A stretch of 64,000 nucleotides of DNA from Pseudomonas libanensis (GCF_001439685.1 NZ_JYLH01000012.1:62001-126000), one strand, 5' to 3'; shown: positions 1 through 9,980, counted from the first letter of the stretch. Numbers and translations are program-made. Notes: a model not told the origin generated them from the sequence alone.

Positions 1-26
1 CCTTCCAAGGCGACGGCACATCACGC

Positions 27-437
27 CTAGCCGGGCATGCAATTGAAGTCCTGGGTCGTCGCGATTTCCTTGCCGTGGCCATCCTTGAGGGTCGCCCGCA
101 CGGTGGTGCCCAGGCTCGACTCCACCAGGGTGTAGTGTTCGCCCGCCTTGAAATGTTTGTACTCGATCCGGCCCTGGCAATCCTGCTGGTTGTCGTCGCC
201 TGGCTCTTCTTCAAATAACGTCACGTCCAGGCGATGGTCCCCCGGGGTTACTTCAAAATAGCGGCCATCATCCACGCGCTGGCCGTCGACGCGCTCAGCC
301 ATCAGGTCATTCGGCGCTTCTTCCTTCAAGCCGATCCAGGCTTCGCTGGGGTCAGCCTTGGGGATTGGGCCGGCGCAGGCCGAGAGCAACAATACAACGC
401 CAAGTGCGGGAATCAACAACAGTGGTTTAAGTGACAT
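27..437 (-). CDS. Small outer-membrane-type lipoprotein of unknown function
   Basis: The 136-residue product begins with a short basic stretch, a hydrophobic core and a lipobox (LLSAC, Cys21), so it should be exported, lipidated and anchored in the envelope. The mature part is acidic and contains Cys89 and Cys133, which could pair. There is a good ribosome site (GGAG) 7 bases before the ATG. It stands alone, divergent from the efflux operon that follows. It resembles short lipoproteins annotated in Pseudomonas as the PA0061/PA0062 family, but that is from memory and unverified. No catalytic motif is visible and I assign no function. Confidence 0.8.
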   Translation of the reverse strand: MSLKPLLLIPALGVVLLLSACAGPIPKADPSEAWIGLKEEAPNDLMAERVDGQRVDDGRYFEVTPGDHRLDVTLFEEEPGDDNQQDCQGRIEYKHFKAGEHYTLVESSLGTTVRATLKDGHGKEIATTQDFNCMPG

Positions 438-639
438 GGCAGGGCTCCAAAGGCATCAAAAAAGGTGTATCCGATGGCTGACAAGCTTGATCAGCCCGCC
501 TTTGTAGAACAAATGAATACATATGAAACGATCTTCAGCCGTTAACTAAATCTTCCTTCACCTGGCTGAAAGGTGCGTGTTAGGTGGGTCGGGCGAGACT
601 GCCGGGGTTTGCAACCCTGCTTTTCTCGGAGACTCACGC

Positions 640-3600
640 ATGCTCGGGCTGGTAAAGACCGCACTGCAAAAGCCGTACACGTTCATCGTGTTGGCTATAT
701 TCATCTGCATCATCGGGCCCATGGCGGCCCTGCGCACACCTACTGACGTGTTCCCCGATATCGGTATCCCGGTGGTCGCCGTGGTCTGGCAGTACAACGG
801 CCTGTCCCCGGACGCCATGGCCGGGCGGGTGATCTACACCTATGAACGCTCCTTGAGCACCACCGTCAACGACATCGAACATATCGAATCGCAATCACTG
901 CCCGGCATGGGCATCGTCAAGATCTTCTTCCAGCCCGGCGTCGATATCCGCACCGCCAACGCCCAGGTCACGGCGGTGTCACAAACTGTGCTCAAGCAGA
1001 TGCCACCGGGCATCACCCCACCGCTGATCCTCAACTACAGCGCCTCCACGGTGCCGATCCTGCAAATGGCATTCTCCAGCCCCAGCCTGTCGGAAGCCAG
1101 GATCCGCGACCTGGTGCAGAACAATATCCGCCTGCCCCTGAGCGCCCTGCCCGGCCTGGCCATGCCCACGCCGATGGGCGGCAAGCAACGGCAGATCACC
1201 CTCGACCTTGACCCGCAGGCCCTGGCCGCCAAAGGCTTGTCGGCCCAGGACGTGGGCAATGCCCTGGCGTTGCAGAACCAGATCATCCCGGTGGGCACCG
1301 CCAAGCTCGGCCCCAACGAATACACGATTTTGCTCAACAACAGCCCCAAGGCGATCGATGAGCTCAACGATCTGCCGATCAAGACCGTCGATGGTGCGCT
1401 GATCACCATCGGCCAAGTGGCCCACGTGCGCGACGGCTCACCACCGCAGACCAACATCGTGCGCGTCGACGGTCATCGCGCAGTACTGATGCCGGCGCTG
1501 AAAAACGGCAGCATCTCGACCCTGTCGATCATCGACGGCATCCGCCAGATGCTGCCGCGCATCAACGAAACCCTGCCGCCTTCACTGAAAACCTCGCTGC
1601 TGGGTGACGCTTCGGTGTTCGTCAAGCAATCAGTGGGCAGCGTGGCCCAGGAAGGCATCATCGCCGCGTTGCTGACCAGCGCGATGATCCTGCTGTTCCT
1701 CGGCAGCTGGCGCTCGACCCTGATCATTGCCGCGTCGATTCCCCTGGCGGTGCTGTCGGCCATTGCGCTGCTGGCGGTCAGCGGGCAAACCCTCAACGTG
1801 ATGACCCTCGGCGGGCTGGCGTTGGCGGTTGGGATCCTGGTGGACGACGCCACGGTGACCATCGAAAACATCAACTGGCACCTGGAACAAGGCAAGGCGG
1901 TAAAGACTGCGATCCTCGACGGTGCCGCACAGATCGTCGGCCCGGCGTTCGTCTCGCTGCTGTGCATCTGCATCGTGTTCGTGCCGATGTTCTTGCTGCA
2001 AGGCATCGCCGGTTATCTGTTCCGGCCGATGGCCCTGGCGGTGATCTTTGCCATGGCCAGTTCGTTCATCCTGTCGCGCACTCTGGTGCCGACACTGGCG
2101 ATGTTTCTGCTCAAGCCGCACACACCGGAGCCAGGCGTTGGGCATCATCCTGAAGACGTGTTCATCAACCACCATGAAGGCGAGCAGCACAAGCAGCCGC
2201 GCAATGCCGCGCTGCAAACCGTGTTGAATTTCCAACAAGGTTTCGAGCGCCACTTCTCGAATATCCGCGACACCTACTATGGCTTGCTGACGTTGGCCCT
2301 GGGTCATCGCAAGCGATTTATCGTGGGTTTTCTGGCCTGTGTACTCGCGTCATTCCTGCTACTGCCAAGCCTTGGCCAGGACTTTTTCCCAGCCACCGAT
2401 GCAGGAGCCCTGGCGCTGCACGTGCGTTTGCCGCTGGGCACGCGCATCGAGGAAAGCGCCGCGGCCTTCGACCGCATCGAAGCGCGGATCCGTGAAGTGA
2501 TCCCCGCCGAAGAACTGGACACCATCGTCGACAATATCGGCATCCCGCTCAGCGGCATCGACATGGCCTACAGCAGCAGCGGCACCATTGGCCCGCAGGA
2601 TGGCGACATCCAGGTCACGCTGAAAAAAGACCATGCGCCCACTGCCGACTACGTGAAAAAACTGCGTGAAGCCCTGCCGCAAAGTTTTCCCGGCAGCCAC
2701 TTCGCCTTCCTGCCGGCCGACATCAGCAGCCAGATCCTCAACTTCGGCGCGCCGGCCCCGCTGGATGTAAAAATCTCCGGGCGCAGCGATGAAGAAAACC
2801 GCGCCTACGCCGTGGAACTTGAGCGGCGCCTGCAACATGTGCCGGGCATCGCCGACCTGCGTATCCAGCAGTCCACTGGCTATCCATCGTTGCAGGTGAA
2901 TGTCGACCGCATGCGCGCCAATGGCCTGGGCATCACCGAGCGTGACGTCACCAATAGCATGGTCGCCTCCCTCGCCGGCAGCTCGCAAACCGCGCCGACC
3001 TTCTGGCTCAACCCAGCCAATGGCGTGTCCTATTCCATCGTTGCTGCCACCCCGCAATACCGCCTCGACAGCTTGCCGTCCCTGGAAGCGCTACCCGTGA
3101 CCGGCGCCGATGGCCAGTCGCAGATCCTTGGCGGAGTGGCCACCATTTCCCGTGTGCAAAGCCCGGCGGTGGTCACCCACTACAACATCGAGCCCACCCT
3201 GGACCTGTATGCCAACGTACAAGGCCGTGACCTCGGCGGCGTCGCCCGAGACGTGCAAAAAGTCTTGGATGACACCGCCGCCATGCGCCCCAAGGGCGCG
3301 ACGATCAGCCTGCATGGGCAGATCGATGCGCTGCATGAGGCGTTCAGCGGCTTGAGTTTCGGTTTGCTCGGCGCGGTGGTGCTGATCTATCTGCTGATCG
3401 TGGTCAACTTCCAATCCTGGGCCGACCCCTTTGTGATCATCACGGCCTTGCCGGCTGCACTGGCGGGCATCGTGTGGATGCTGTTCCTCAGCGGCACCTC
3501 GTTGTCGGTGCCGGCCCTTACCGGAGCCATCTTGTGCATGGGCGTGGCTACCGCCAACTCGATCCTGGTAGTGAGCTTCTGCCGTGAACGCCTGGCCGAA

Positions 3601-3861
3601 CATGGCGATGCATTGAAGGCGGCGCTGGAAGCTGGCTACACACGCTTTCGCCCGGTGTGCATGACCGCCCTGGCAATGATCATCGGCATGCTGCCCCTGG
3701 CGATTTCCGAAGAGCAGAACGCCCCGCTCGGCCGTGCGGTCATCGGCGGCCTGATCTTCGCCACCCTCGCCACCCTGTTGTTTGTTCCCGTGGTCTTCAG
3801 CCTGGTCCACGGTCGTCACCCTACTCGCGCTGCAGCTGGAGAAACCGCACATGTCGTCTGA
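640..3861 (+). CDS. RND efflux pump inner-membrane transporter (HAE-1-like)
   Basis: This 1073-residue protein is the proton-driven pump of a tripartite multidrug exporter. The RND plan is clear: an N-terminal transmembrane helix (residues 10-30), a periplasmic porter domain, a helix bundle with the acidic pair in GILVDDATVTIEN (TM4 proton relay), a second N-terminal-like helix near residue 565, a second porter domain and a final helix bundle. An in-frame upstream ATG at 577 exists, but the ATG at 640 has a ribosome site (GGAGA) and starts directly with the first-helix sequence MLGLVKTALQKP. The adaptor and outer membrane channel follow with overlapping or adjacent ends. Substrate is unknown and no regulator lies next to it. 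Confidence 0.93.
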   Translation: MLGLVKTALQKPYTFIVLAIFICIIGPMAALRTPTDVFPDIGIPVVAVVWQYNGLSPDAMAGRVIYTYERSLSTTVNDIEHIESQSLPGMGIVKIFFQPGVDIRTANAQVTAVSQTVLKQMPPGITPPLILNYSASTVPILQMAFSSPSLSEARIRDLVQNNIRLPLSALPGLAMPTPMGGKQRQITLDLDPQALAAKGLSAQDVGNALALQNQIIPVGTAKLGPNEYTILLNNSPKAIDELNDLPIKTVDGALITIGQVAHVRDGSPPQTNIVRVDGHRAVLMPALKNGSISTLSIIDGIRQMLPRINETLPPSLKTSLLGDASVFVKQSVGSVAQEGIIAALLTSAMILLFLGSWRSTLIIAASIPLAVLSAIALLAVSGQTLNVMTLGGLALAVGILVDDATVTIENINWHLEQGKAVKTAILDGAAQIVGPAFVSLLCICIVFVPMFLLQGIAGYLFRPMALAVIFAMASSFILSRTLVPTLAMFLLKPHTPEPGVGHHPEDVFINHHEGEQHKQPRNAALQTVLNFQQGFERHFSNIRDTYYGLLTLALGHRKRFIVGFLACVLASFLLLPSLGQDFFPATDAGALALHVRLPLGTRIEESAAAFDRIEARIREVIPAEELDTIVDNIGIPLSGIDMAYSSSGTIGPQDGDIQVTLKKDHAPTADYVKKLREALPQSFPGSHFAFLPADISSQILNFGAPAPLDVKISGRSDEENRAYAVELERRLQHVPGIADLRIQQSTGYPSLQVNVDRMRANGLGITERDVTNSMVASLAGSSQTAPTFWLNPANGVSYSIVAATPQYRLDSLPSLEALPVTGADGQSQILGGVATISRVQSPAVVTHYNIEPTLDLYANVQGRDLGGVARDVQKVLDDTAAMRPKGATISLHGQIDALHEAFSGLSFGLLGAVVLIYLLIVVNFQSWADPFVIITALPAALAGIVWMLFLSGTSLSVPALTGAILCMGVATANSILVVSFCRERLAEHGDALKAALEAGYTRFRPVCMTALAMIIGMLPLAISEEQNAPLGRAVIGGLIFATLATLLFVPVVFSLVHGRHPTRAAAGETAHVV

Positions 3862-5020
3862 TCAAAAACCCTCGCGCAAGCGTCTGATGCTCATGGGTGC
3901 CGGCGGCCTGACGTTGGCCGCCCTGTTGGTCGCCAGTGGCCTGCACGCCCGCACGCTGCACGAACAATCGGTCACTGCCTGGACCGAGGCCGCCGCCATC
4001 CCCCAAGTGATGGTGTTTGAACCCAAGCAGAACGCCGCCGGCGATACCCTGCGCCTGCCCGCGCACCTCGAGGCCTGGAGCAAGGCGCCGATCCATGCGC
4101 GGGTCAGCGGCTACTTGAAGGACTGGAAAGTCGACATTGGTAGCCAGGTCCAGGCCGGGCAGATCCTCGCCGAAATCGATAGCCCCGACCTTGATCAACA
4201 ACTGGCCCAGGCCCATGCGCGGCTGATCCAACAACAAGCGAATGCGCGCCTGGCCGCCACCAGCGCGACCCGTTGGCAAAACCTGCTGGCCAGCCACTCG
4301 GTATCGCGCCAGGAGGCCGATGAAAAAGCCTCCAACGCCGCGGCGGCCAAGGCCAACGCCCAGGCCGCCGCTGCCGACTATGCGCGACTGTCGGCGCTGG
4401 AAAGCTACAAGACCATTCGTGCGCCATTCGCCGGCACCATTACTGCGCGCAACACCGATATCGGCCAGTTGATCAAGGCCGATACCGACAGCGGCCCTGA
4501 GCTGTTCAACCTTGCCGACACTCACCAGTTGCGCCTGTATGTGCCAGTGCCACAGAACTATGCAGCAGTGATCCATCCTGGCCTGGAGGCCGAGCTGACC
4601 GTGCCCGAACACCCAGGGGAGCACTTCAAGGCGCGCCTGATCGGTGACTCCACCGCCATCGACCGCCGCTCCGGCACCCTGCTTGCCCAGTTCGTTGCCG
4701 ACAACCCCAACGGCGAGCTGCTGCCCGGCGATTACGCCGAAGCCACCCTGCCGATCCCGGCCGACACCCATGGCGTGAGCATCCCGGCCAGCGCCTTGAT
4801 CTTCCGCGCCCAGGGCACCCAGGTTGCGGTGCTGGACAAGCACAATCATGTGCACTTGCAAGCCATTCATATCGGCCTCGACCTGGGCGAACGCCTGGTG
4901 ATCGACCAAGGCTTGAAGCCCGCCGACCGCATCATCGACAACCCGCCTGACGCCCTGCGCGAAGGCGACCCGGTGCAACTGGCTGACGCCTCCGGAGGTG
5001 CCCATGCGCCCAAGGCTTAA
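3851..5020 (+). CDS. RND efflux periplasmic adaptor (membrane fusion protein)
   Basis: The 389-residue HlyD/AcrA-type adaptor links the RND pump to the outer membrane channel. It has an N-terminal hydrophobic segment (residues 10-30), a split biotinyl-lipoyl domain (RVSGYLKDWKVDIGSQVQAG), a coiled-coil hairpin rich in Ala/Gln (residues 115-185), and a C-terminal beta-barrel. The start overlaps the pump's stop by 11 bases; GGAG lies 9 bases upstream, so translation is probably coupled. An earlier in-frame ATG at 3782 lies well inside the pump gene and is less likely. Confidence 0.93.
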   Translation: MSSDQKPSRKRLMLMGAGGLTLAALLVASGLHARTLHEQSVTAWTEAAAIPQVMVFEPKQNAAGDTLRLPAHLEAWSKAPIHARVSGYLKDWKVDIGSQVQAGQILAEIDSPDLDQQLAQAHARLIQQQANARLAATSATRWQNLLASHSVSRQEADEKASNAAAAKANAQAAAADYARLSALESYKTIRAPFAGTITARNTDIGQLIKADTDSGPELFNLADTHQLRLYVPVPQNYAAVIHPGLEAELTVPEHPGEHFKARLIGDSTAIDRRSGTLLAQFVADNPNGELLPGDYAEATLPIPADTHGVSIPASALIFRAQGTQVAVLDKHNHVHLQAIHIGLDLGERLVIDQGLKPADRIIDNPPDALREGDPVQLADASGGAHAPKA

Positions 5021-6422
5021 ACCCCTCGCCGCACTGATGCTGCTGGCATTGCAGGGTTGCTCGATGGCGCCCACCTACACAGTGCCGAGGGTGGACCTGC
5101 CGACTCATTACCGCGAACAGACCAGCGACGGCCCGTGGCACAGCGCACAACCGTCCGATCAATTGGCGCCCGAGTGGTGGAAGCTCTACAACGACCCTAC
5201 CCTGGATAACCTGCAACAGCGCCTACTCAAGGCCAACCCCGACCTGGGGGCAGCGCTCGCGCATTTCGACGCGTCCCAAGCGTATGCCAGCCAGTTGCAT
5301 GCCGGCCTGTTCCCGCAAATCACCGCCAGTGCACAACCGCTGCGCCAGCGACAATCGGATTCACGACCGTTGCGGGGGAGCACGCAGCCGTCGGTGTACA
5401 ACAGCAACATCGCCGGCTTTTCCCTGGGCTACGACCTCGACCTATGGGGCAAAATCCGCAACCAGGTGGCTGCCGGTGATGCCCAGGCGCAAGCGTCCGC
5501 GGATGACCTGGCGGTGGCGCGATTGAGCCTTCAACACCAATTGGCCAGTTTGTATGTGCAGCTCAATGGGTTGGATGCACAGGGCCGGATACTCGACAGC
5601 TCACTGGAGGACTTCCACCAGGCGCTACAACTGACCCGCAATCGTTATGAAGGCCAGATTGCTTCGGAACTGGACCTGACAAGAGCGCAAAACCAACTGG
5701 CGCAAGCCAAGGCCGAACGCGATGAAGTGCGTGGGCAACGCAACCTGACCGAGCATGCCATTGGTGAATTGGTGGGGGTGGCGGCCAGTGATTTTTCATT
5801 GCCGCCCAGCCCGCAGCTGCTTGCGTTGCCAGGGGTCCCTTCGCAGTTGCCGATCCACCTGCTGCAACGTCGCCCCGACATCGCCGCGGCGGAACGGCGG
5901 GTGTTTGCGGCCAACGCGAATATCGGCGTGGCCAAGGCCGCGTGGTATCCGGATTTCAGCCTGACCGGGTTGATTGGCGGGCAAACCCAAGGCGTGGGTA
6001 ACCTGCTGTCGGCAGGCAATCGCTATTGGGCGCTGGGGCCGCTGGTGAATCTGCCAATCTTCGATGGCGGGCGGTTGAGTGCCAACGAACGCCAGGCCAG
6101 AGCCGAATTCGAAGAGGCCTCGGCGCAATACCGCAGCCAGGTGTTGAAAGCCGTGAGAGAGGTCGAAGATAACCTGGGGCAGCTAAGGGATTTGCAGCAG
6201 CAAGCGCAGGATGAACAGGCCGCGGCGGATGCGGCACGGCATACCCAAACCCTGGCGATGAACAGCTATCAGGCCGGGGCGGTGAGTTACCTGGATGTAG
6301 TCACCGCGCAGACGGCGGCGTTGCAGGCGCAGCGGACATTGCAGGCGGTGCAGACGCGGCAGTTGCAGGCGAGTGTGGGGCTTGTGACCGCACTCGGCGG
6401 CGGCTGGCAGCCTGGGGCCTGA
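5004..6422 (+). CDS. RND efflux outer membrane channel, NodT/OprM family lipoprotein
   Basis: The 472-residue TolC/OprM-type channel begins with a lipoprotein signal (lipobox LQGC, Cys about 19) and has the two repeated helical outer-membrane-efflux domains typical of NodT-family factors (motifs WWKLYNDP near the start; RRPDIAAAERR and NLPIFDGG in the second half). GGAGG at 4994-4998 sits 5 bases before this ATG; an in-frame GTG at 4998 overlaps that Shine-Dalgarno and is rejected. The gene overlaps the adaptor end by 17 bases. It closes the three-gene operon, which is followed by a REP pair. Confidence 0.92.
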   Translation: MRPRLKPLAALMLLALQGCSMAPTYTVPRVDLPTHYREQTSDGPWHSAQPSDQLAPEWWKLYNDPTLDNLQQRLLKANPDLGAALAHFDASQAYASQLHAGLFPQITASAQPLRQRQSDSRPLRGSTQPSVYNSNIAGFSLGYDLDLWGKIRNQVAAGDAQAQASADDLAVARLSLQHQLASLYVQLNGLDAQGRILDSSLEDFHQALQLTRNRYEGQIASELDLTRAQNQLAQAKAERDEVRGQRNLTEHAIGELVGVAASDFSLPPSPQLLALPGVPSQLPIHLLQRRPDIAAAERRVFAANANIGVAKAAWYPDFSLTGLIGGQTQGVGNLLSAGNRYWALGPLVNLPIFDGGRLSANERQARAEFEEASAQYRSQVLKAVREVEDNLGQLRDLQQQAQDEQAAADAARHTQTLAMNSYQAGAVSYLDVVTAQTAALQAQRTLQAVQTRQLQASVGLVTALGGGWQPGA

Positions 6423-6453
6423 CATCATTCTACGACCTAGCACAGCCCTAAAT

Positions 6454-6555
6454 GTGGGAGGGGGCTTGCCCCCGATTGCGGTATTTCAAACACTGCATCA
6501 TTGACTGACCGGCCGTCATCGGGGGCAAGTCGAATCGTCGCACCGCCCCTCCCAC
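6454..6555. repeat. REPIN: inverted REP pair, variant right arm
   Basis: The left arm is the 16-mer GTGGGAGGGGGCTTGC (6454-6469). The right arm is an inverted copy ending CCCCTCCCAC, but interrupted by an insertion containing GAATCGTCGCAC (6532-6543). The same insertion occurs in the element at 17766-17865. It lies between the convergent ends of the efflux operon and the amidohydrolase gene. Confidence 0.85.
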
Positions 6556-6570
6556 ATTTTTTACTGCATT

Positions 6571-7854
6571 TCAAGCGGCTAACTTGCCGCTGGCGATTGC
6601 CGCCGAGGCCGCCACCATCGCACGCAACAACACTGCACACCCCGCCGCCAAGTCATCCGGTGCGGCGTTCTCGATTTCGTTATGGCTGATACCACCTTCA
6701 CACGGCACGAAGATCATCCCCGCCGGGCCCAGCTCGGCGACGAAGATCGCGTCGTGTCCTGCCCCGCTGACGATATCCATGTTCGACAGGCCCAGGCTAT
6801 TGGCCGCATCGCGAACGGCATCGACACAGCCTTTGTCAAAGTACAGCGGCGGGAAATCGGCGGTGGGTTCCATCTCATAAGTCAGACCCTGTTTGGCACA
6901 GGTGTCATCGATCACCTCGCGTACCTGGGCAATCATCGAATCCAACCGCGCAGGTTCCAGATGACGGAAGTCGAGGGTCATGCGCACTTCACCGGGAATC
7001 ACGTTGCGCGAGCCCGGGTACGCCTGCAGGCAACCCACGGTGCCGCATGCATGCGGCTGGTGCCCCAGCGCGGCTGCATTCACCGCCGCCACCACCGCTG
7101 CCGCGCCCACCAGGGCATCCTTGCGCAGGTGCATGGGCGTCGGCCCCGCATGGGCTTCCACGCCACGCAGTTTCAGGTCGAACCACTTTTGCCCCAGGGC
7201 GCCGAGCACCACGCCGATGGTTTTCTTTTCATCCTCCAGGATCGGCCCCTGTTCGATATGGGCCTCGAAATAGGCACCGACCTTATGCCCACTCTCAGGA
7301 CGGGTGCCCGCGTAGCCAATCGCGTTCAATGCCTCGCCGACGCTGACGCCATCCACATCGACCTTGGCCAAGGTATCGGCCAGGCTGAACTTCTCGGCGA
7401 ACACCCCGGAGCCCATCATGCACGGTGGGAAACGCGAACCTTCTTCGTTGGTCCACACCACCACTTCCAGCGGCGCCTCGGTTTCGATCTTTAGATCATT
7501 GAGCGTACGCAGCACCTCCACGCCGGCCAACACACCAAAACATCCGTCGAACTTGCCGCCGGTGGGCTGGGTGTCGATGTGGCTGCCGGTCATCACCGGT
7601 GGCAAGTCGGGATTGCGGCCAGGGCGGCGCGCGAAAATATTGCCGATGCCGTCGATGGTCACGGTGCAACCGGCCGCTTCACACCACTGCACGAAGAGGT
7701 CGCGGGCCTTGCGGTCGAGGTCGGTAAGGGCCAGGCGGCATACCCCGCCCTTCGGGGTGGCGCCGAGTTTCGCCAGGTCCATCAGCGACTGCCACAGACG
7801 GTCGCGGTTGATGTGCTGATGGGTCGATTGCAGAACGTCGAGGGCAGCGTTCAT
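6571..7854 (-). CDS. M20-type Zn amidohydrolase, N-carbamoyl-beta-alanine amidohydrolase (pydC-like)
   Basis: The 427-residue enzyme belongs to the hydantoinase/carbamoylase (M20/M28 peptidase-fold) family. In this setting it should hydrolyse N-carbamoyl-beta-alanine to beta-alanine, CO2 and ammonia, the last step of reductive uracil breakdown. Metal-binding motifs are visible: GSHIDTQPTGGKFDG (His and Asp), WTNEEGSRFPP (Glu pair), a mid-protein EAHIEQGP (His) and C-terminal GAGHDA (His). GGAG precedes the ATG. It lies downstream of the NCS1 permease on the same strand and divergent from the dihydropyrimidinase. Allantoate amidohydrolase or L-carbamoylase are close relatives; the neighbourhood decides in favour of pyrimidine catabolism. 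Confidence 0.88.
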   Translation of the reverse strand: MNAALDVLQSTHQHINRDRLWQSLMDLAKLGATPKGGVCRLALTDLDRKARDLFVQWCEAAGCTVTIDGIGNIFARRPGRNPDLPPVMTGSHIDTQPTGGKFDGCFGVLAGVEVLRTLNDLKIETEAPLEVVVWTNEEGSRFPPCMMGSGVFAEKFSLADTLAKVDVDGVSVGEALNAIGYAGTRPESGHKVGAYFEAHIEQGPILEDEKKTIGVVLGALGQKWFDLKLRGVEAHAGPTPMHLRKDALVGAAAVVAAVNAAALGHQPHACGTVGCLQAYPGSRNVIPGEVRMTLDFRHLEPARLDSMIAQVREVIDDTCAKQGLTYEMEPTADFPPLYFDKGCVDAVRDAANSLGLSNMDIVSGAGHDAIFVAELGPAGMIFVPCEGGISHNEIENAAPDDLAAGCAVLLRAMVAASAAIASGKLAA

Positions 7855-7900
7855 GGGGATCTCCTCAGGCTGAATTTCTTATGATTGCATTTCACATTCA

Positions 7901-9388
7901 CTACAACGGTGATTTGGCAGTCGCCGGGTTAATTGCGCGCTTGGCATTCAAGCCGTAATACAACACTCCACCCAACGCCGAACCGGTAAACCAGCCATAG
8001 CTGTAGAACCAGCTGAACGCATCGCTGCCCAGGGACAGCAGCGTCAGCACCACCGGCACGCCAAAGGCGATAAAACCGCTCCAGTTCCACGCCGGGTACA
8101 CGTCGTCGCGGTACAGCCCCGCCAGGTCCAGTTGCTGTCTGCGGGTAATGAAATAGTCCACCACCATGATCCCGGCAATCGGCCCCAGCAGGCTCGAATA
8201 GCCCAGCAGCCAGTTGGAATACACGGTCTCCAGGCTCACATCGGAAACGATCAAGCCGAGTTTTTTCAGCAGCTCATGGGCCATCAGCGCCAGCCCGACC
8301 AGGCCGGTCAGGATCACCGCCGTAGTGCGGTTGATCAGCTTGGGCGCAATGTTCTGGAAGTCGTTGGTGGGCGAGACAATGTTCGCCGCAGTGTTGGTGG
8401 ACAAGGTGGCGACAATGATCAGCGCCATAGCCACGGCCACCCATACCGGGCTCTGGATATGGCCGATCAGGGTCACCGGGTCGGAGACACTGACCCCCAC
8501 CAGTTTTACCGAGGCGGCGGTCATGACCACGCCAAGGGCGGCGAACAGGAACATGGTCAGCGGCAAGCCGAAAATCTGCCCGAGGATCTGGTCTTTCTGG
8601 CTCTTGGCGTAGCGGCTGAAGTCAGGGATGTTCAGCGACAAGGTAGCCCAGAACCCCACCATCGCCGTCAGCCCCGCCATGAAATAGCCGGTGAGGTTCG
8701 CGCCTTCGGGGCGCTTGGGTGGGATCGCCATCAGCTCGCTGAGGGATACATTCGGCATCGCCCACACCAGCAGGCCAACCCCCACGGCCACCAGCAGCGG
8801 CGCCGACAAGGTTTCCAGGCGCTTGATCGACTCGGCGCCACGCAGCACCACCCACAGGTTCAAACACCAGAAGATCATGAAACCGATCACCTCACCGGTG
8901 CCACCGAGTGCCTTCCAGCCGTCGAAAATCGAACCCAGGAACAGGTGGATCGCCAGCCCGCCGAACATGGTCTGGATACCAAACCAGCCGCAGGCCACCA
9001 GCGCGCGGATCAAACACGGCACGTTGGAGCCAAGGATGCCGAATGAAGAGCGCAGCAGCACTGGAAACGGAATGCCGTACTGGGTGCCGGGAAACGCGTT
9101 GAGGGTCAGCGGGATCAGCACCACGAGATTGGCCAGCAGGATCGCCATGAGCGCCTCTCCCACCGACAGCCCGAAATACGCGGTGAGCACACCGCCCAGG
9201 GTGTAGGTGGGCACGCAGATCGACATGCCGACCCACAGCGCGGTGATGTGCCACTTGTTCCAAGTGCGCTCGTGCACCTTGGTGGGTGCCATGTCGTGGT
9301 TGTAGCGAGGGCTGTCGAGGACGTCGGGGCCGGCGTCGAGTTCGTACAGGCCGTTGCGCTCGATGACTTGCGATCTGTTCTGTTGCAT
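7901..9388 (-). CDS. NCS1 family nucleobase/dihydropyrimidine permease
   Basis: This 495-residue inner-membrane protein has about 12 hydrophobic segments and NCS1 (Mhp1/CodB/Fur-type) features such as the N-terminal NKWHITALWVGM and the mid-protein NIPDFSRYAK. It probably imports uracil, thymine or related bases or hydantoins with a cation. GTGGAG lies 5 bases before the ATG. It shares a strand with the amidohydrolase downstream (46-base gap), so the two are likely one transcript, and it diverges from dihydropyrimidinase across a 592-base intergenic region. Confidence 0.9.
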   Translation of the reverse strand: MQQNRSQVIERNGLYELDAGPDVLDSPRYNHDMAPTKVHERTWNKWHITALWVGMSICVPTYTLGGVLTAYFGLSVGEALMAILLANLVVLIPLTLNAFPGTQYGIPFPVLLRSSFGILGSNVPCLIRALVACGWFGIQTMFGGLAIHLFLGSIFDGWKALGGTGEVIGFMIFWCLNLWVVLRGAESIKRLETLSAPLLVAVGVGLLVWAMPNVSLSELMAIPPKRPEGANLTGYFMAGLTAMVGFWATLSLNIPDFSRYAKSQKDQILGQIFGLPLTMFLFAALGVVMTAASVKLVGVSVSDPVTLIGHIQSPVWVAVAMALIIVATLSTNTAANIVSPTNDFQNIAPKLINRTTAVILTGLVGLALMAHELLKKLGLIVSDVSLETVYSNWLLGYSSLLGPIAGIMVVDYFITRRQQLDLAGLYRDDVYPAWNWSGFIAFGVPVVLTLLSLGSDAFSWFYSYGWFTGSALGGVLYYGLNAKRAINPATAKSPL

Positions 9389-9980
9389 GGCCGCTCCACG
9401 GTGTTTTTAAAATTATTGTTGCTCACCTGCACGTTGTGTCCAGGTGGCCGGAGTACCGCGTAAACAACATGACATCACGGGCTCCTGCCAGCCGCCACCG
9501 CACTCAATTACCGTGCCGACAACCCAACTTGAACCCGCACCGCTTATATAACGTGCTGATGTTATTCAACTTTCAGATTGCATCCAGACAACTGTCCAGG
9601 TTACGCAGGCTGCCTAACGGGAAGTTATCCGAACCGTCCGGACTCAATCTGGTGCAACACAATTATTTTTATTTTTCGACGCCGTCAAGCGGCATGTCTC
9701 AAGCGCCTGATTTGCAATAAGAAATGTTGCTTATAAGTGGAACCTGTCAAGTGCGTCAAAACGGTGAGGCAGTGCTACATTTTGGTGTATTTATAATTTT
9801 TACCATACAAATCAATATATTAGCGTCAGAAAAAGCTTAGGAAAAATCTTCTTGCCCAATCCAAAAACTCGGGCTAGTTTCTATTCCTGTCACCGATGAC
9901 AGGAATTAACCGACCATCGGCGTGCAGCATTACAACACTTAGAACTGGCACAAGCCGGTCAAGCCTGTGAGGAACTCGAC
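9389..9980. promoter_or_regulatory. Long divergent intergenic region of the pyrimidine cluster
   Basis: I find no convincing gene in these 592 bases. A 94-residue open frame at 9436-9720 has no family look and no ribosome site. The centre is unusually AT-rich (9660-9850) for this genome. A hairpin-capable inverted repeat ATTCCTGTC-6-GACAGGAAT lies at 9883-9906, 74 bases before the dihydropyrimidinase ATG. The region should carry the promoters for both directions. I do not see the E. coli RutR box (TTGACCA-2-TGGTCAA). Confidence 0.55.

Noticed and set aside
9436..9720. 94-codon frame in the pyrimidine intergenic region as a gene
   Set aside because: It has no ribosome site and no recognisable family, and it overlaps the expected promoter zone.
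9950..9980. Sigma-54 promoter from TGGCAC near the dihydropyrimidinase gene
   Set aside because: TGGCAC is present at about 9946, but the required GC/TTGC element at the proper spacing is not.
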